Of a DNA stretch of 32,490 bases, positions 1-8,141 are shown one piece after another. Below the pieces are notes generated by a model that did no database searches, was not told the DNA's origin, and worked only from the letters and a program-made list of their open reading frames with translations. The translations under genes and the position numbers were made by a program. The number at the start of each line of letters is the position of its first letter. Position 1 is the stretch's first letter. This DNA is from CAISGS01 sp044346445 (GTDB taxonomy: Bacteria > Pseudomonadota > Alphaproteobacteria > Caulobacterales > Caulobacteraceae), in NCBI GenBank assembly GCA_044346445.1, contig JBIIZD010000015.1:1-32490 (forward strand), given 5' to 3'.

Positions 1-13
1 ATCAAAGACCTCC
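1..13 (-). promoter_or_regulatory. Possible ribosome binding site of a gene starting at the left edge
   Basis: On the minus strand, GGAGG (plus positions 9-13) is followed by TCTTTG and then AT at the very edge, so one further G would give an ATG at ideal spacing. In related genomes the amidase is often followed by a class A penicillin-binding protein gene, which would fit a start here. This is inference, because the coding sequence lies outside the window. Positions 14-114 show no gene that I can support. Confidence 0.3.
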
Positions 14-114
14 AGCGATCCAATAAGCCAACAGGGCATGATCTAACGCGTCAAGGGGCTCGAGGTAAAGCTTTGCCGAGCGAAATTGAAAGCCGAGGCG
101 CAAAAAACAATGAC

Positions 115-1473
115 TCAGCGCGAGGCCAGATGAATGCCTTGGGCGAAATAGGCGTCAATAGCGTCGCCGACAGAGTTCATAAAGGCCCGGCGCGAGCCCT
201 CGTCGGCCAATAAACGCTCATCCTCGGGATTGGTAATAAAGCCCATTTCCAGCAAGACCGCAGGGACGTCCGGTGCCAAAAGCACATCAAAACCGGCGTC
301 ACGATGGCTTTTCGCCAAGAGCGGTATGTTTTCGTCGATATTATCCAGCAGGATTTGCGCAAAATTGGCGGACCGGTTCTTGGTCTCCCTCTGGGTCAGG
401 TCAAACAAGATTTGCTTAACCGCCTTGTCCTGGGTCGGCAGGCTGGCATCCACCAGCCAGTCATTCATATTGATCATGCTTCTGGCCGCCCGATCCGAGC
501 CCTTGTCCGAAAGCGTATAGATAGATGCGCCCCGGGTCTGAACATTCACACCCGAATCCGAATGAAGTGAGATGAACAGGTCCGCATTTGCACTGCGCGC
601 AATCTGTACCCTTTGATCCAGGGGGATAAAGACATCGCTAGAGCGGGTTAAGACCACCTTATAGTCGCCCGACCGCTCAAGTCGCGCCTTCAAGGCCAAG
701 GCCGCGCCAAGATTGATGTCTTTTTCCCAATGCTCAGACCCCTTGGCACCGGGATCATGGCCGCCATGGCCGGCATCAATCACAACAATTTTTCGTCCCC
801 TCTGAGGCGCAGGCGACACAGCCCGCCTTACCGTGGCCGCCTTGAGGATTGGCGTTGGCTTGGGGCTTGTAATTGCGCCGCGATTGGGCCGGATCGGTTC
901 GAGCTTGGGCGTAGGGCTAGGCGCAGGCGTTGCCACAGACTTGGGACTGGCATTGGACTTGGGATTGGATGTGGGCGTCGGCGCGGCGATTGGCGTTGCC
1001 GCAGGCTCACCAGGGACGATATCGAGCACATAACGATAATGCGACTGACCCTGGCCCGGCGGGATCAAGAACTGGCGCTTTACCGTACCGGGCCTGGACA
1101 AGGCCAATTTCAGGCGCACGGCACCAGCGGCCTCATCAATCTCCCAGGACTTAACCAAGCCCGTACCAAATCCCTGCATCACTCCGCCAGAGATCAGCTC
1201 AGGCAAGGCGAGGATCAAGGCCTTGTCCTGGCCCGCATTCGAAACCAGTTGGCCGCGCACGGCGCGATCCAGCTCGACCACAACCCTTGTTTCCGTGGCG
1301 TTTCCGCCAAACCGGACCGTAAATATATTGCCAGAGGCTGCATGGGCGGCTGTACTCAACAGGCCCAGGGCCAAAACTGGCCCGATCCAAGCCGCCAAAG
1401 CGATGCGCGCGCTTGCTCTTACGCGCCGCCATAGGGAGCGTTTTTCAAAGCCGCCTTGAAATTTGTTCGCCAT
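115..1473 (-). CDS. amiC: N-acetylmuramoyl-L-alanine amidase with AMIN domain (AmiC-type)
   Basis: This is a periplasmic zinc amidase that cleaves the bond between N-acetylmuramic acid and L-alanine in peptidoglycan, usually for daughter-cell separation. An N-terminal signal segment ends near AAHA. An AMIN-type domain (about residues 45-150) follows, then a Pro/Ala/Thr/Ser-rich linker of roughly 50 residues. The C-terminal Amidase_3 domain shows the zinc and catalytic signature: IDAGHGGHDPG, the Glu in HWEKDINL, the His in FISLHSD and the Glu in LLEMGFITNPEDE. I chose the ATG at 1473 (452 residues). A GTG at 1503 would add ten residues that look less like a signal-peptide n-region. The gene is transcribed divergently from rne. 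The family assignment is secure; the AmiC symbol is by architecture. Confidence 0.93.
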   Translation of the reverse strand: MANKFQGGFEKRSLWRRVRASARIALAAWIGPVLALGLLSTAAHAASGNIFTVRFGGNATETRVVVELDRAVRGQLVSNAGQDKALILALPELISGGVMQGFGTGLVKSWEIDEAAGAVRLKLALSRPGTVKRQFLIPPGQGQSHYRYVLDIVPGEPAATPIAAPTPTSNPKSNASPKSVATPAPSPTPKLEPIRPNRGAITSPKPTPILKAATVRRAVSPAPQRGRKIVVIDAGHGGHDPGAKGSEHWEKDINLGAALALKARLERSGDYKVVLTRSSDVFIPLDQRVQIARSANADLFISLHSDSGVNVQTRGASIYTLSDKGSDRAARSMINMNDWLVDASLPTQDKAVKQILFDLTQRETKNRSANFAQILLDNIDENIPLLAKSHRDAGFDVLLAPDVPAVLLEMGFITNPEDERLLADEGSRRAFMNSVGDAIDAYFAQGIHLASR

Positions 1474-1890
1474 AGAGAGTGTCTCAATCCATCTGGCCCC
1501 CACCCTAGGGGGTCATTTTCGAAACAAGACCGTCATAACACTCTATTAAGGTACATAAATCGTTAATTCTTCTTCTGACTCCAGACGCTTTCTTTTTTTC
1601 TCGGTATGTTGCAATGTGGTCAAACCGCTTAGATCGCCCTGCCCTGCACGGTGCGGCAAGCGTCCCTCGTGCTGAAGCTGGCCCTAGCCGGTCGCCCAAG
1701 CACTTCTCCGATCCGCGCCGTCTGGCGCGTCAAGGATGCACAAACCTCATGGGCAGCGTCGCACACGCCCCTTTCCGGCCCAAGGCCCCTTTTACTGCCC
1801 CTAGCGGCGGTGAGGCCCGTTTTGCGCCTGCCCCCCTTCAAATCCGGCCCCGGGAACCCCGTTCCTGCGCGCGCCGCGGAGATTATTTCA
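1474..1890. other. Divergent amiC/rne intergenic region and long rne leader
   Basis: These 417 bases hold no gene that I can support. The part near amiC contains the palindrome CCCTAGGG (1503-1510), an AT-rich stretch (about 1540-1620) where promoters for both genes most likely lie, and one GANTC site at 1577-1581 (the motif methylated by CcrM in Caulobacterales). The part from about 1620 to 1890 is GC-rich. It is open in frame with rne, but the predicted peptide is rich in Pro and Arg and unlike any RNase E N-terminus, so I treat it as an untranslated leader. GGAG at 1878-1881 lies nine bases before the rne ATG and supports the start at 1891. E. coli rne is autoregulated through its 5' leader; a similar role here is inference. 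Confidence 0.5.
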
Positions 1891-4569
1891 ATGTCGAAAA
1901 GAATGTTAATCGACGCCTCCCACGCCGAAGAGACGCGTGTGGTGGTGCTGGATGGGTCACGGATTGAAGAATTCGATTTTGAAAGCCGATCCAAAAAGCA
2001 GCTGCGTGGCAATATTTATCTTGCCAAGGTTACACGGGTAGAACCCAGCCTTCAGGCCGCCTTTGTGGAATACGGCGGCAATCGCCACGGCTTTTTGGCG
2101 TTTAACGAGATCCATCCGGATTATTACCAGATCCCCATGGCCGATCGGGAAGCCCTGATCCGTGACATGATGTCCGACGAGGATGATCATCACCCCTCAG
2201 CAGCGTCCCTGCAAGACGACAATGACGATAGCGAAGTTATTGGCGAAGCCGATCACGATGATGACGGCATGGAAGAAGAGGTCGAGCGCCGTCGCCGCCG
2301 CCTGATGCGTCGCTATAAGATCCAAGAAGTGATCAAGCGCCGCCAGATCATGCTGATCCAGGTGGTCAAGGAAGAGCGCGGCAATAAGGGGGCGGCCCTT
2401 ACGACCTATCTGTCCCTGGCAGGTCGCTATGGCGTCCTTATGCCAAATACAGCCCGCGGCGGCGGCATTAGCCGCAAGATCACCACGGTCACCGACCGTA
2501 AGCGTTTGAAATCGGTGGTCCAGAGCCTGGATGTGCCGCAAGGCATGGGCCTGATTGTCCGCACGGCGGGTGCCAAGCGCACCAAGGCCGAAATCAAGCG
2601 CGACTATGAATATCTGCTGCGCCTTTGGGAAAACATCCGCGACGTCACGCTCCACTCCATTGCCCCGGCCTTGATCTATGAGGAAGAGGATCTGGTAAAG
2701 CGGGCCATCCGCGACATGTATGACAAGGAGTTGGAAGGCATCTGGGTCGAGGGCGAGGACGGCTATCGCGAGGCCAAGGAATTCATGCGGATGCTAATGC
2801 CTTCGCAAGCCAAAAAGATCCAAGCCTATCGCGAACCCACGCCGCTGTTTGTAAAACACCGGGTTGAGGACCAGTTGGCCCAGATCTATACCCCGGTCGT
2901 TCCCTTGCGTTCGGGCGGTTATCTGGTGATCAACCAGACCGAGGCCCTGGTCGCGGTCGATGTCAATTCTGGCAAGGCAACCCGCGAACGCAATATTGAG
3001 GCCACAGCCCTTAAGACCAATCTGGAAGCGGCCGAAGAGGCGGCGCGCCAACTGCGTCTGCGCGATCTGGCAGGCCTTGTCGTGATCGACTTCATCGATA
3101 TGGAGGAGTCGAAGAATAACCGGGCCGTCGAAAAGGTCTTGAAAGACTGCCTGAAAGACGACCGTGCCCGTATCCAGATGGGCAAGATCTCGTCCTTTGG
3201 CCTGATGGAAATCTCCCGCCAGCGCCGCCGGTCTGGCGTGCTGGAAGGCACGACCCATATATGTGAGCACTGCGCAGGCGTTGGCCGGGTCTTGTCGGTC
3301 GAGTCCAGCGCCCTTTCGGCATTACGCGGCATTGAGATGGAGGCTGTCAGCGGCGGTGCCGGGACCATAGTCTTGCGCGTTCCCCAAGCGGTCTGTCTGT
3401 ATATTCTCAATGAAAAGCGCCCCTATCTGGAGCGTGTGCGCCTGACCAAGGGCCTGGTCGTCACCATCCAGATCGATACCAGCCTGGCCCATGCCGAGCA
3501 CGCCATTGATCGGATCGAGTCGCGCGAATTTGAGCCCTCGCCCGAAGTTCTGGCCGCCGTGGCCCGCATTCCGTTCGATGACAGTCAAGACGACCTGATC
3601 ATGGATGATGACGATGTCGAGGACGAAGACGACGACTTGATCGCCGAGGACGCTGACGAAGCCGATGGCGAGCAGGTCACGGCCCGCCCGGCGCAAGCCC
3701 GCAACGCCCCCGCGCGCAGCGAGGAGGTCTCTGACGACAGTGAGGCTGGACGCCGCCGCAAGCGCCGCCGCCGCCGGGGTCGCCGAGGCGATGAACCCTC
3801 TGATCGTCAGGTCAGCACGGACGCTGACGAGGAGGCTGATCAGGACGATGATGCGCAGTCACGCGAAGTCAATGAAGGCGGCGAAGGCGGTGACCTGACC
3901 GAGGCCCAGCGCCGCCGTCGTCGTCGTGGCCGCAGGGGTGGTCGCCGGATGCGTGAGGACGTGCGCACGGACGAGCCCTATGGCTGGACCCGCCCCAGGG
4001 CCCCAGATGGCGATCCCTATATCTGGTTTGACCCGCTTCAGCCCCGTCCAAGGCCGCCTGTCGATGCCATGGCCCCGGTCGAAGCGCCCGCAGCGGTGAT
4101 TACGGCTGCGCCGGCACTCATGGCCTCGGTCGAGACCACCGAGGCTGTCTTGGCCGAAGCCGACGCCCCAACAGCAAGGCCGGCGCGCAAGCGTCGCCCG
4201 GCCAAGGGCCGTGCTGCGACCGCAGACCAGCCTGAAGTCGTGGCTGAGCTTGACGCGCCAGAGCTTGTTGCAGAGCCTGCTCCAGAGCCTGCCACGGACA
4301 TCTGGGTTGAGCTTCCACCCGTCGACGAGCCAAAGGCCAAGCCTGCCAAGGCTCGCCGCAGCCGCGCCAAGGCCAAGCCAGAGGCAGAAGCCATTGAGGC
4401 GGCGATAGTCGTCGAAGCCGTAACTGAACCGGTTGAGGTGGCCCCAGAACCTGCGCCAGAACCTGCCCCAGAACCTGTCAGCCAGCCCCTAGCCGCGCCT
4501 GACCCTCAGGCACAACTGATCGAAACGGCCGCTGCCAAGCCAAAGAAGGGCTGGTGGCGTCGCGGTTAA
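1891..4569 (+). CDS. rne: Ribonuclease E, degradosome scaffold
   Basis: This is the endoribonuclease that starts bulk mRNA decay and processes rRNA and tRNA (892 residues). An S1 RNA-binding region near the N-terminus is interrupted by an acidic then Arg-rich insertion (about residues 83-145), typical of alphaproteobacterial forms. The catalytic core shows the metal-binding aspartates D357 (AVDVNSGK) and D400 (VVIDFIDM), with the same spacing as E. coli D303 and D346. The zinc-link cysteines are C458 and C461 (CEHC). The C-terminal part is low complexity, with alternating acidic, Arg-rich and Ala/Pro/Glu blocks. The protein ends in KKGWWRRG (GWW at 887-889), which in Caulobacter docks PNPase. 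The ATG at 1891 has GGAG nine bases upstream. An in-frame start at 1651 would add 80 residues without family resemblance. Confidence 0.97.
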   Translation: MSKRMLIDASHAEETRVVVLDGSRIEEFDFESRSKKQLRGNIYLAKVTRVEPSLQAAFVEYGGNRHGFLAFNEIHPDYYQIPMADREALIRDMMSDEDDHHPSAASLQDDNDDSEVIGEADHDDDGMEEEVERRRRRLMRRYKIQEVIKRRQIMLIQVVKEERGNKGAALTTYLSLAGRYGVLMPNTARGGGISRKITTVTDRKRLKSVVQSLDVPQGMGLIVRTAGAKRTKAEIKRDYEYLLRLWENIRDVTLHSIAPALIYEEEDLVKRAIRDMYDKELEGIWVEGEDGYREAKEFMRMLMPSQAKKIQAYREPTPLFVKHRVEDQLAQIYTPVVPLRSGGYLVINQTEALVAVDVNSGKATRERNIEATALKTNLEAAEEAARQLRLRDLAGLVVIDFIDMEESKNNRAVEKVLKDCLKDDRARIQMGKISSFGLMEISRQRRRSGVLEGTTHICEHCAGVGRVLSVESSALSALRGIEMEAVSGGAGTIVLRVPQAVCLYILNEKRPYLERVRLTKGLVVTIQIDTSLAHAEHAIDRIESREFEPSPEVLAAVARIPFDDSQDDLIMDDDDVEDEDDDLIAEDADEADGEQVTARPAQARNAPARSEEVSDDSEAGRRRKRRRRRGRRGDEPSDRQVSTDADEEADQDDDAQSREVNEGGEGGDLTEAQRRRRRRGRRGGRRMREDVRTDEPYGWTRPRAPDGDPYIWFDPLQPRPRPPVDAMAPVEAPAAVITAAPALMASVETTEAVLAEADAPTARPARKRRPAKGRAATADQPEVVAELDAPELVAEPAPEPATDIWVELPPVDEPKAKPAKARRSRAKAKPEAEAIEAAIVVEAVTEPVEVAPEPAPEPAPEPVSQPLAAPDPQAQLIETAAAKPKKGWWRRG

Positions 4570-4599
4570 ACCCCTATCCTTGTCCCCAAGGGGTATTAT

Positions 4600-4625
4600 C
4601 CCCCGCGCATTGAACCGCGCGGGGG
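4600..4625 (+). terminator. Strong GC hairpin between rne and the M48 protease gene
   Basis: CCCCCGCGC (4600-4608) pairs perfectly with GCGCGGGGG (4617-4625) around an eight-base loop. A weaker pairing of CCCC and GGGG lies just before it (4571-4593). No T-run follows, so this is not a classical intrinsic terminator. It sits 30 bases after the rne stop and 18 bases before the next start codon. It may stabilise the rne 3' end, attenuate read-through or limit translation of the next gene. Confidence 0.45.
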
Positions 4626-4643
4626 CCAGTTCGGAGTGATGAT

Positions 4644-6230
4644 TTGCCCCCTCTAGCGCGTGTTCAATCCGGTCTCGGCCACAGCAGCAAACGCCGCCTG
4701 AGCCGGGCCATGGCCGCCTTGGTCGTGATCGGCTTGGTCTTTGGTCAGACGGCCGCCCAGGCCCAGGCCTTGGCCCTGATCCGCGACACAGAGATTGAGC
4801 AAACCTTGCGTGTCTATTCCGACCCGATCTTTACGGCCGCGGGACTGACGCCAAACAATGTCAAAATCCATCTGATCGGCGACAAGCAGATCAATGCCTT
4901 TGCCGCCGGTGGCCAAAACCTGTTTTTCAATACCGGGCTGATCATAGAGACCAAGACCCCGAACGAGCTTATTGGGGTCATTGCTCACGAGACGGGCCAC
5001 GTTGCCGGTGGCCACCTGGCGCGCTCGGGCGATGCCAGCCGCGCGGCAACCGGGACCTTTATTCTCACCATGGGCTTAGGTGTTTTGGCGGCAATCGCTG
5101 GCGCACCCGATGCCGCCGCCGTTCTGGTCGGAAATTCGAGCTATTTCGCCACATTGTCAGTGCTTGGCTATAGCCGGGTGCAGGAATCGGCAGCCGACCA
5201 GGCCGCAGCCACCTATCTGGATCACAGCGGCCAATCTGGGCGAGGCTTGGTGCGGTTCTTCGACAATTTTCGTTATCAAGAAGTGTTTTCCGACGCCAAG
5301 CGTTATCCCTTCTTCCGTAGCCACCCTCTGTCTTCAGACCGTATTGAGGCCCTAAGGGTGCGGGTCGAGGCCTTGCCAAATTACGACAAGACCGACAGCG
5401 CCATGCTGCAAGACCGGCACATGATCATGATTGCCAAGCTCAAAGCCTTTATGAACCCGCCGCAACAAACCTTTATAGAATTTAAAGAAACGGATACCAG
5501 CTATCCAGCGCGCTATGCTCGCGCCATCGCCTATTATAGGGCACTTGATACGGAAAAGGCGCTCAAGGCGATTGATGCCTTGCTAAAGGAACAACCTGAT
5601 AATCCCTATCTGTGGGAGCTTCGCGGCCAAACCCTGTTTGAATCGGCCCGCGCCAAGGAGGCGGAACCTGCATACAGGCGCTGCGTTGAGCTGATGCCGC
5701 AGGCGGCCCTGTTCCATCTGGCATTGGGGCAAACCCTGCTTGCCCAGGATGATGCCAAGCGCACAGACGAGGCCATTGAACACATCAACCGCGCCATGGC
5801 GATAGAGAATGATAATCCGTTTGGCTGGCGTATGCTGTCTGAGGCCTATGACCGCAAGGGCCAGCCTGGCATGGCGCGACTGGCGGCGGCGGAGCAATAT
5901 TTCGCGGTTGGCTCACCGACCGAGGCGCGGGTGTTTGCCATGCGTGCCCGCGAGGCCCTGACCAAGGGCAGCCCCGAATGGCGCCGCGCCACCGACATTG
6001 TCCTGACCTCCGAGCCAACGGATCAGGACTTAAAAGACCTCTCCAAAGAAGGCAGCACAGCGCCGCGCCATCGGCGTTCTGGCGCGCATACCGACGCACA
6101 GCAAGCCCCGGCAGAGAACCCTGCCCCCGCGCCAAGCCCTGCGCCTGCGCCTGCGCCATCGGCGACGGGACCCCAAACCCCTGTTGCAGCCTCCTTGCCC
6201 ATTCTGCTTCCAATCCAAGGAAAGTCCTGA
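4644..6230 (+). CDS. M48-family zinc metalloprotease with C-terminal TPR region (BepA/YfgC-like)
   Basis: This is a probable periplasmic protease/chaperone for outer-membrane protein quality control, by analogy with BepA. A hydrophobic signal segment covers about residues 22-42. The zinc site HETGH is at residues 115-119, and the downstream Glu ligand lies in the RVQESAADQAA segment near residue 183. The C-terminal half has helical repeats of TPR type (about 280-450), and the tail is Pro/Ala-rich. The protein has 528 residues with a TTG start, chosen because CGGAG lies about eight bases upstream; the next in-frame ATG (4710) would cut into the signal n-region. The DsbA-like gene starts three bases after its stop, so the two are probably co-transcribed. 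The family is clear; the substrate is unknown. Confidence 0.88.
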   Translation: MPPLARVQSGLGHSSKRRLSRAMAALVVIGLVFGQTAAQAQALALIRDTEIEQTLRVYSDPIFTAAGLTPNNVKIHLIGDKQINAFAAGGQNLFFNTGLIIETKTPNELIGVIAHETGHVAGGHLARSGDASRAATGTFILTMGLGVLAAIAGAPDAAAVLVGNSSYFATLSVLGYSRVQESAADQAAATYLDHSGQSGRGLVRFFDNFRYQEVFSDAKRYPFFRSHPLSSDRIEALRVRVEALPNYDKTDSAMLQDRHMIMIAKLKAFMNPPQQTFIEFKETDTSYPARYARAIAYYRALDTEKALKAIDALLKEQPDNPYLWELRGQTLFESARAKEAEPAYRRCVELMPQAALFHLALGQTLLAQDDAKRTDEAIEHINRAMAIENDNPFGWRMLSEAYDRKGQPGMARLAAAEQYFAVGSPTEARVFAMRAREALTKGSPEWRRATDIVLTSEPTDQDLKDLSKEGSTAPRHRRSGAHTDAQQAPAENPAPAPSPAPAPAPSATGPQTPVAASLPILLPIQGKS

Positions 6231-6233
6231 TTA

Positions 6234-6992
6234 ATGCGCGTGTTGAAAACCCTGGCCCTGCTTGCCGCCGCCCTGAGCTTGAGCGGCTGTTATCTGGTGC
6301 AGAATGAAAAGGCTTTTGGCGAGCGGGTCCACGCCTATCTGGTCAATCATCCCGAAGTGATCGAGGAAGCCCTGACCCGATTGCAGCAAAAACAGGTGGC
6401 CGAAGCCGCCAGCCTGACCCGCAGCAAGATTGGTGAAAACCGCGCCGCCCTGATCGCTGATCCGCGCGATTTCGTGGCTGGAAACCCCAAGGGTACGATC
6501 ACCGTGGTCGAGTTTTTTGATTATCGCTGCGGCTATTGCAAGGTGGCCCAGCCCGAGCTTGAGCAATTGCTGGCGCAAAACCGCGATGTGCGGCTGGTGC
6601 TCAAGGAATTCCCCATCCTGCCCGACCGTGATGGCCGCCTTGGCGTGTCCCTGCGCGCCGCCCGCGCGGCCTTGGCCGCTGGTGCGCAAGGCAAGTATGC
6701 CGCTGTCCACGCCGCCTTGATGGCGCATAAGAGCCTGGATGATGACGCGATTAATGCCATCCTGACCGCCAATGGCCTGAACCCCGCCACCATCAAGGCC
6801 AGCGGCGAGGCCGATGCCATCACAGACCATCTCACCGCCACCCACACCCTTGGCACGACCATAGGCGTCCAAGGCACGCCCGCCTTTGTTATCGGCGAAA
6901 CCATGATCCCCGGTGCCGATATCGAAGCCCTGAAAGCCGCAATCGAAGACGCCCGCCGCAATGCCAACAAGGGTGGGCCTAAGGCGGGTTAG
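6234..6992 (+). CDS. DsbA-family thiol oxidoreductase, predicted lipoprotein
   Basis: This is an envelope thiol-disulfide oxidoreductase of 252 residues. The N-terminus is a lipoprotein signal with lipobox LSGC (lipidated Cys19). A helical segment (about 25-75) precedes the thioredoxin fold. The redox motif is CGYC at residues 99-102, in the context EFFDYRCGYC, and the cis-proline loop is GTPAFVIG in the C-terminal third. This resembles the Com1/ScsC-type branch rather than classical E. coli DsbA. It is coupled to the preceding protease gene (three bases apart), suggesting a joint role in envelope protein folding and quality control. Whether it acts as an oxidase or an isomerase cannot be told from the sequence. 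Confidence 0.9.
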   Translation: MRVLKTLALLAAALSLSGCYLVQNEKAFGERVHAYLVNHPEVIEEALTRLQQKQVAEAASLTRSKIGENRAALIADPRDFVAGNPKGTITVVEFFDYRCGYCKVAQPELEQLLAQNRDVRLVLKEFPILPDRDGRLGVSLRAARAALAAGAQGKYAAVHAALMAHKSLDDDAINAILTANGLNPATIKASGEADAITDHLTATHTLGTTIGVQGTPAFVIGETMIPGADIEALKAAIEDARRNANKGGPKAG

Positions 6993-7017
6993 GGTGAACG
7001 GCATTTAGCCCGCCAAG

Positions 7018-7061
7018 CCCCCTCCACCGCTTCGCGGTCCCCCTCCCCCAAAGGGGGAGGG
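7018..7061. repeat. Double-hairpin intergenic element (REP-like), possible bidirectional terminator
   Basis: There are two adjacent perfect hairpins: ACCGC-TTC-GCGGT (7026-7038) and CCCTCCCCC-AAA-GGGGGAGGG (7041-7061). The element lies between convergent genes (the DsbA-like gene and thiG). Its C-rich/G-rich composition resembles repeated intergenic palindromes common in alphaproteobacterial genomes. Only one copy was seen here, so repeat status is inferred from that resemblance. The stable second stem could end transcription in both directions, though the T-runs are poor. Confidence 0.5.
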
Positions 7062-7071
7062 TTGATCAGTG

Positions 7072-7848
7072 CTAAATCAAACCCGCCAAGGGCGAGGACG
7101 GGTCCGCGTACATGCGTTTGGGCATGCGTCCGGCCAGATAGGCTTCACGGCCAGCAATGACGGCGTGCTTCATCGCGCTGGCCATTAGGATGGGGTCGCG
7201 GGCCTCGGCAATGGCCGTGTTCATCAAGACGCCGTCGCAGCCGAGCTCCATGGCAATTGCCGCATCCGAGGCTGTGCCCACCCCGGCATCGACCAGAACC
7301 GGCACCTTGGCCTGTTCGACAATCAGGCGGATATTGACGCGGTTTTGGATACCCAGGCCTGAGCCAATTGGCGCGCCGAGCGGCATGATGGCCGCTGCGC
7401 CCGCCGCTTCCAGCTTGCGCGCATAAACCGGATCATCGCTGCAATAGACCATGACATCAAAACCCTCGGCCACCAGCAACTTGAGCGCGCGCAGGGTTTC
7501 TTCCATGTCGGGATAAAGCGTCTTGGGATCGCTCAAGACCTCCAGCTTGACCAGGCTCCAGCCCCCCGCCTCGCGCGCCAGCCGCAGCGTGCGCACGGCG
7601 TCTTCGCCGGTAAAACAGCCCGCTGTATTGGGCAGATAGGTGAAGCGATCCGGTTTGACATAGTCCACCAGCATAGGCTGGCTGGGATCGGACAGGTTTA
7701 CGCGGCGCACGGCCACGGTGACGATCTCGGCGCCCGCCGCTTCAGCCGCCGCAGCATTGACCGCATAGTCCTTATATTTGCCGGTACCGACTATCAGGCG
7801 CGAGTGAAAGGTCTTGCCCGCTACAGTCCAGGTGTCCGCGCCGCTCAT
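7072..7848 (-). CDS. thiG: Thiazole synthase ThiG
   Basis: ThiG forms the thiazole phosphate ring of thiamine from 1-deoxy-D-xylulose 5-phosphate, dehydroglycine and sulfur carried by ThiS thiocarboxylate. The protein has 258 residues, the usual family length. It shows the N-terminal FHSRLIVGTGKY segment, the NTAGC motif, the Schiff-base lysine in LVKLEVL (Lys101), and the glycine-rich phosphate-binding loops PIGSGLG and DAGVGT. Its ATG lies one base after the thiS stop, so the two genes are translationally linked. No TPP riboswitch was recognised upstream of thiS. Confidence 0.96.
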   Translation of the reverse strand: MSGADTWTVAGKTFHSRLIVGTGKYKDYAVNAAAAEAAGAEIVTVAVRRVNLSDPSQPMLVDYVKPDRFTYLPNTAGCFTGEDAVRTLRLAREAGGWSLVKLEVLSDPKTLYPDMEETLRALKLLVAEGFDVMVYCSDDPVYARKLEAAGAAAIMPLGAPIGSGLGIQNRVNIRLIVEQAKVPVLVDAGVGTASDAAIAMELGCDGVLMNTAIAEARDPILMASAMKHAVIAGREAYLAGRMPKRMYADPSSPLAGLI

Positions 7849-7849
7849 C

Positions 7850-8050
7850 TCAGCCGCCTCCGATAAAATGTACGATCTCGATTCGGTCCCCGTCGCTCAG
7901 GGGAGTCTGGTCATAAACCGAGCGCGGCACAATTTCGAGGTTTCGTTCAATCGCCAGCTTGCGGCCATCCAGACCCAGGGCGTCGATCAAGGCTGAAATC
8001 GAGGTAAGGCCTGAAAAAGCGCGCTCCTCCCCGTTCACAATTATGTGCAT
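7850..8050 (-). CDS. thiS: Sulfur carrier protein ThiS
   Basis: This is a small ubiquitin-fold sulfur carrier of 66 residues that delivers sulfur to ThiG. It begins MHIIVNGEER and ends in FIGGG. The C-terminal Gly-Gly, which is adenylated and converted to a thiocarboxylate, is the key family feature. It is the first gene of a two-gene thiSG unit, divergent from aroQ. The other thi genes are not in the window. Confidence 0.93.
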   Translation of the reverse strand: MHIIVNGEERAFSGLTSISALIDALGLDGRKLAIERNLEIVPRSVYDQTPLSDGDRIEIVHFIGGG

Positions 8051-8086
8051 ACTGGCTCACTTTCCTAACCCATACTGGCGCAAAGC

Positions 8087-8115
8087 TTGTGAAGCGGCGC
8101 GAGCAGCGATACAAG
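8087..8115 (+). promoter_or_regulatory. Candidate sigma-70-type promoter of aroQ-accBC
   Basis: TTGTGA (8087-8092) and TACAAG (8110-8115) are separated by 17 bases, and a start site would fall about 20-25 bases before the aroQ ATG. The match to consensus is moderate and no experimental support exists. The 91-base region is shared with divergent thiSG. Confidence 0.3.
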
Positions 8116-8141
8116 ACACCTCCTAATGACGGCGGGGGCGC

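Noticed and set aside
730..1434. 234-codon plus-strand open frame opposite the amidase
   Set aside because: The translation is Arg/Gly-rich low complexity and the amidase frame is clearly the real gene.
1651..1890. 80-residue N-terminal extension of RNase E
   Set aside because: The extension has no resemblance to RNase E, and the ATG at 1891 has a well-placed Shine-Dalgarno sequence and the standard N-terminus.
8051..8141. TPP riboswitch upstream of thiSG
   Set aside because: The 91-base region lacks the conserved THI-box elements such as CTGAGA and is too short for the full structure plus promoter.
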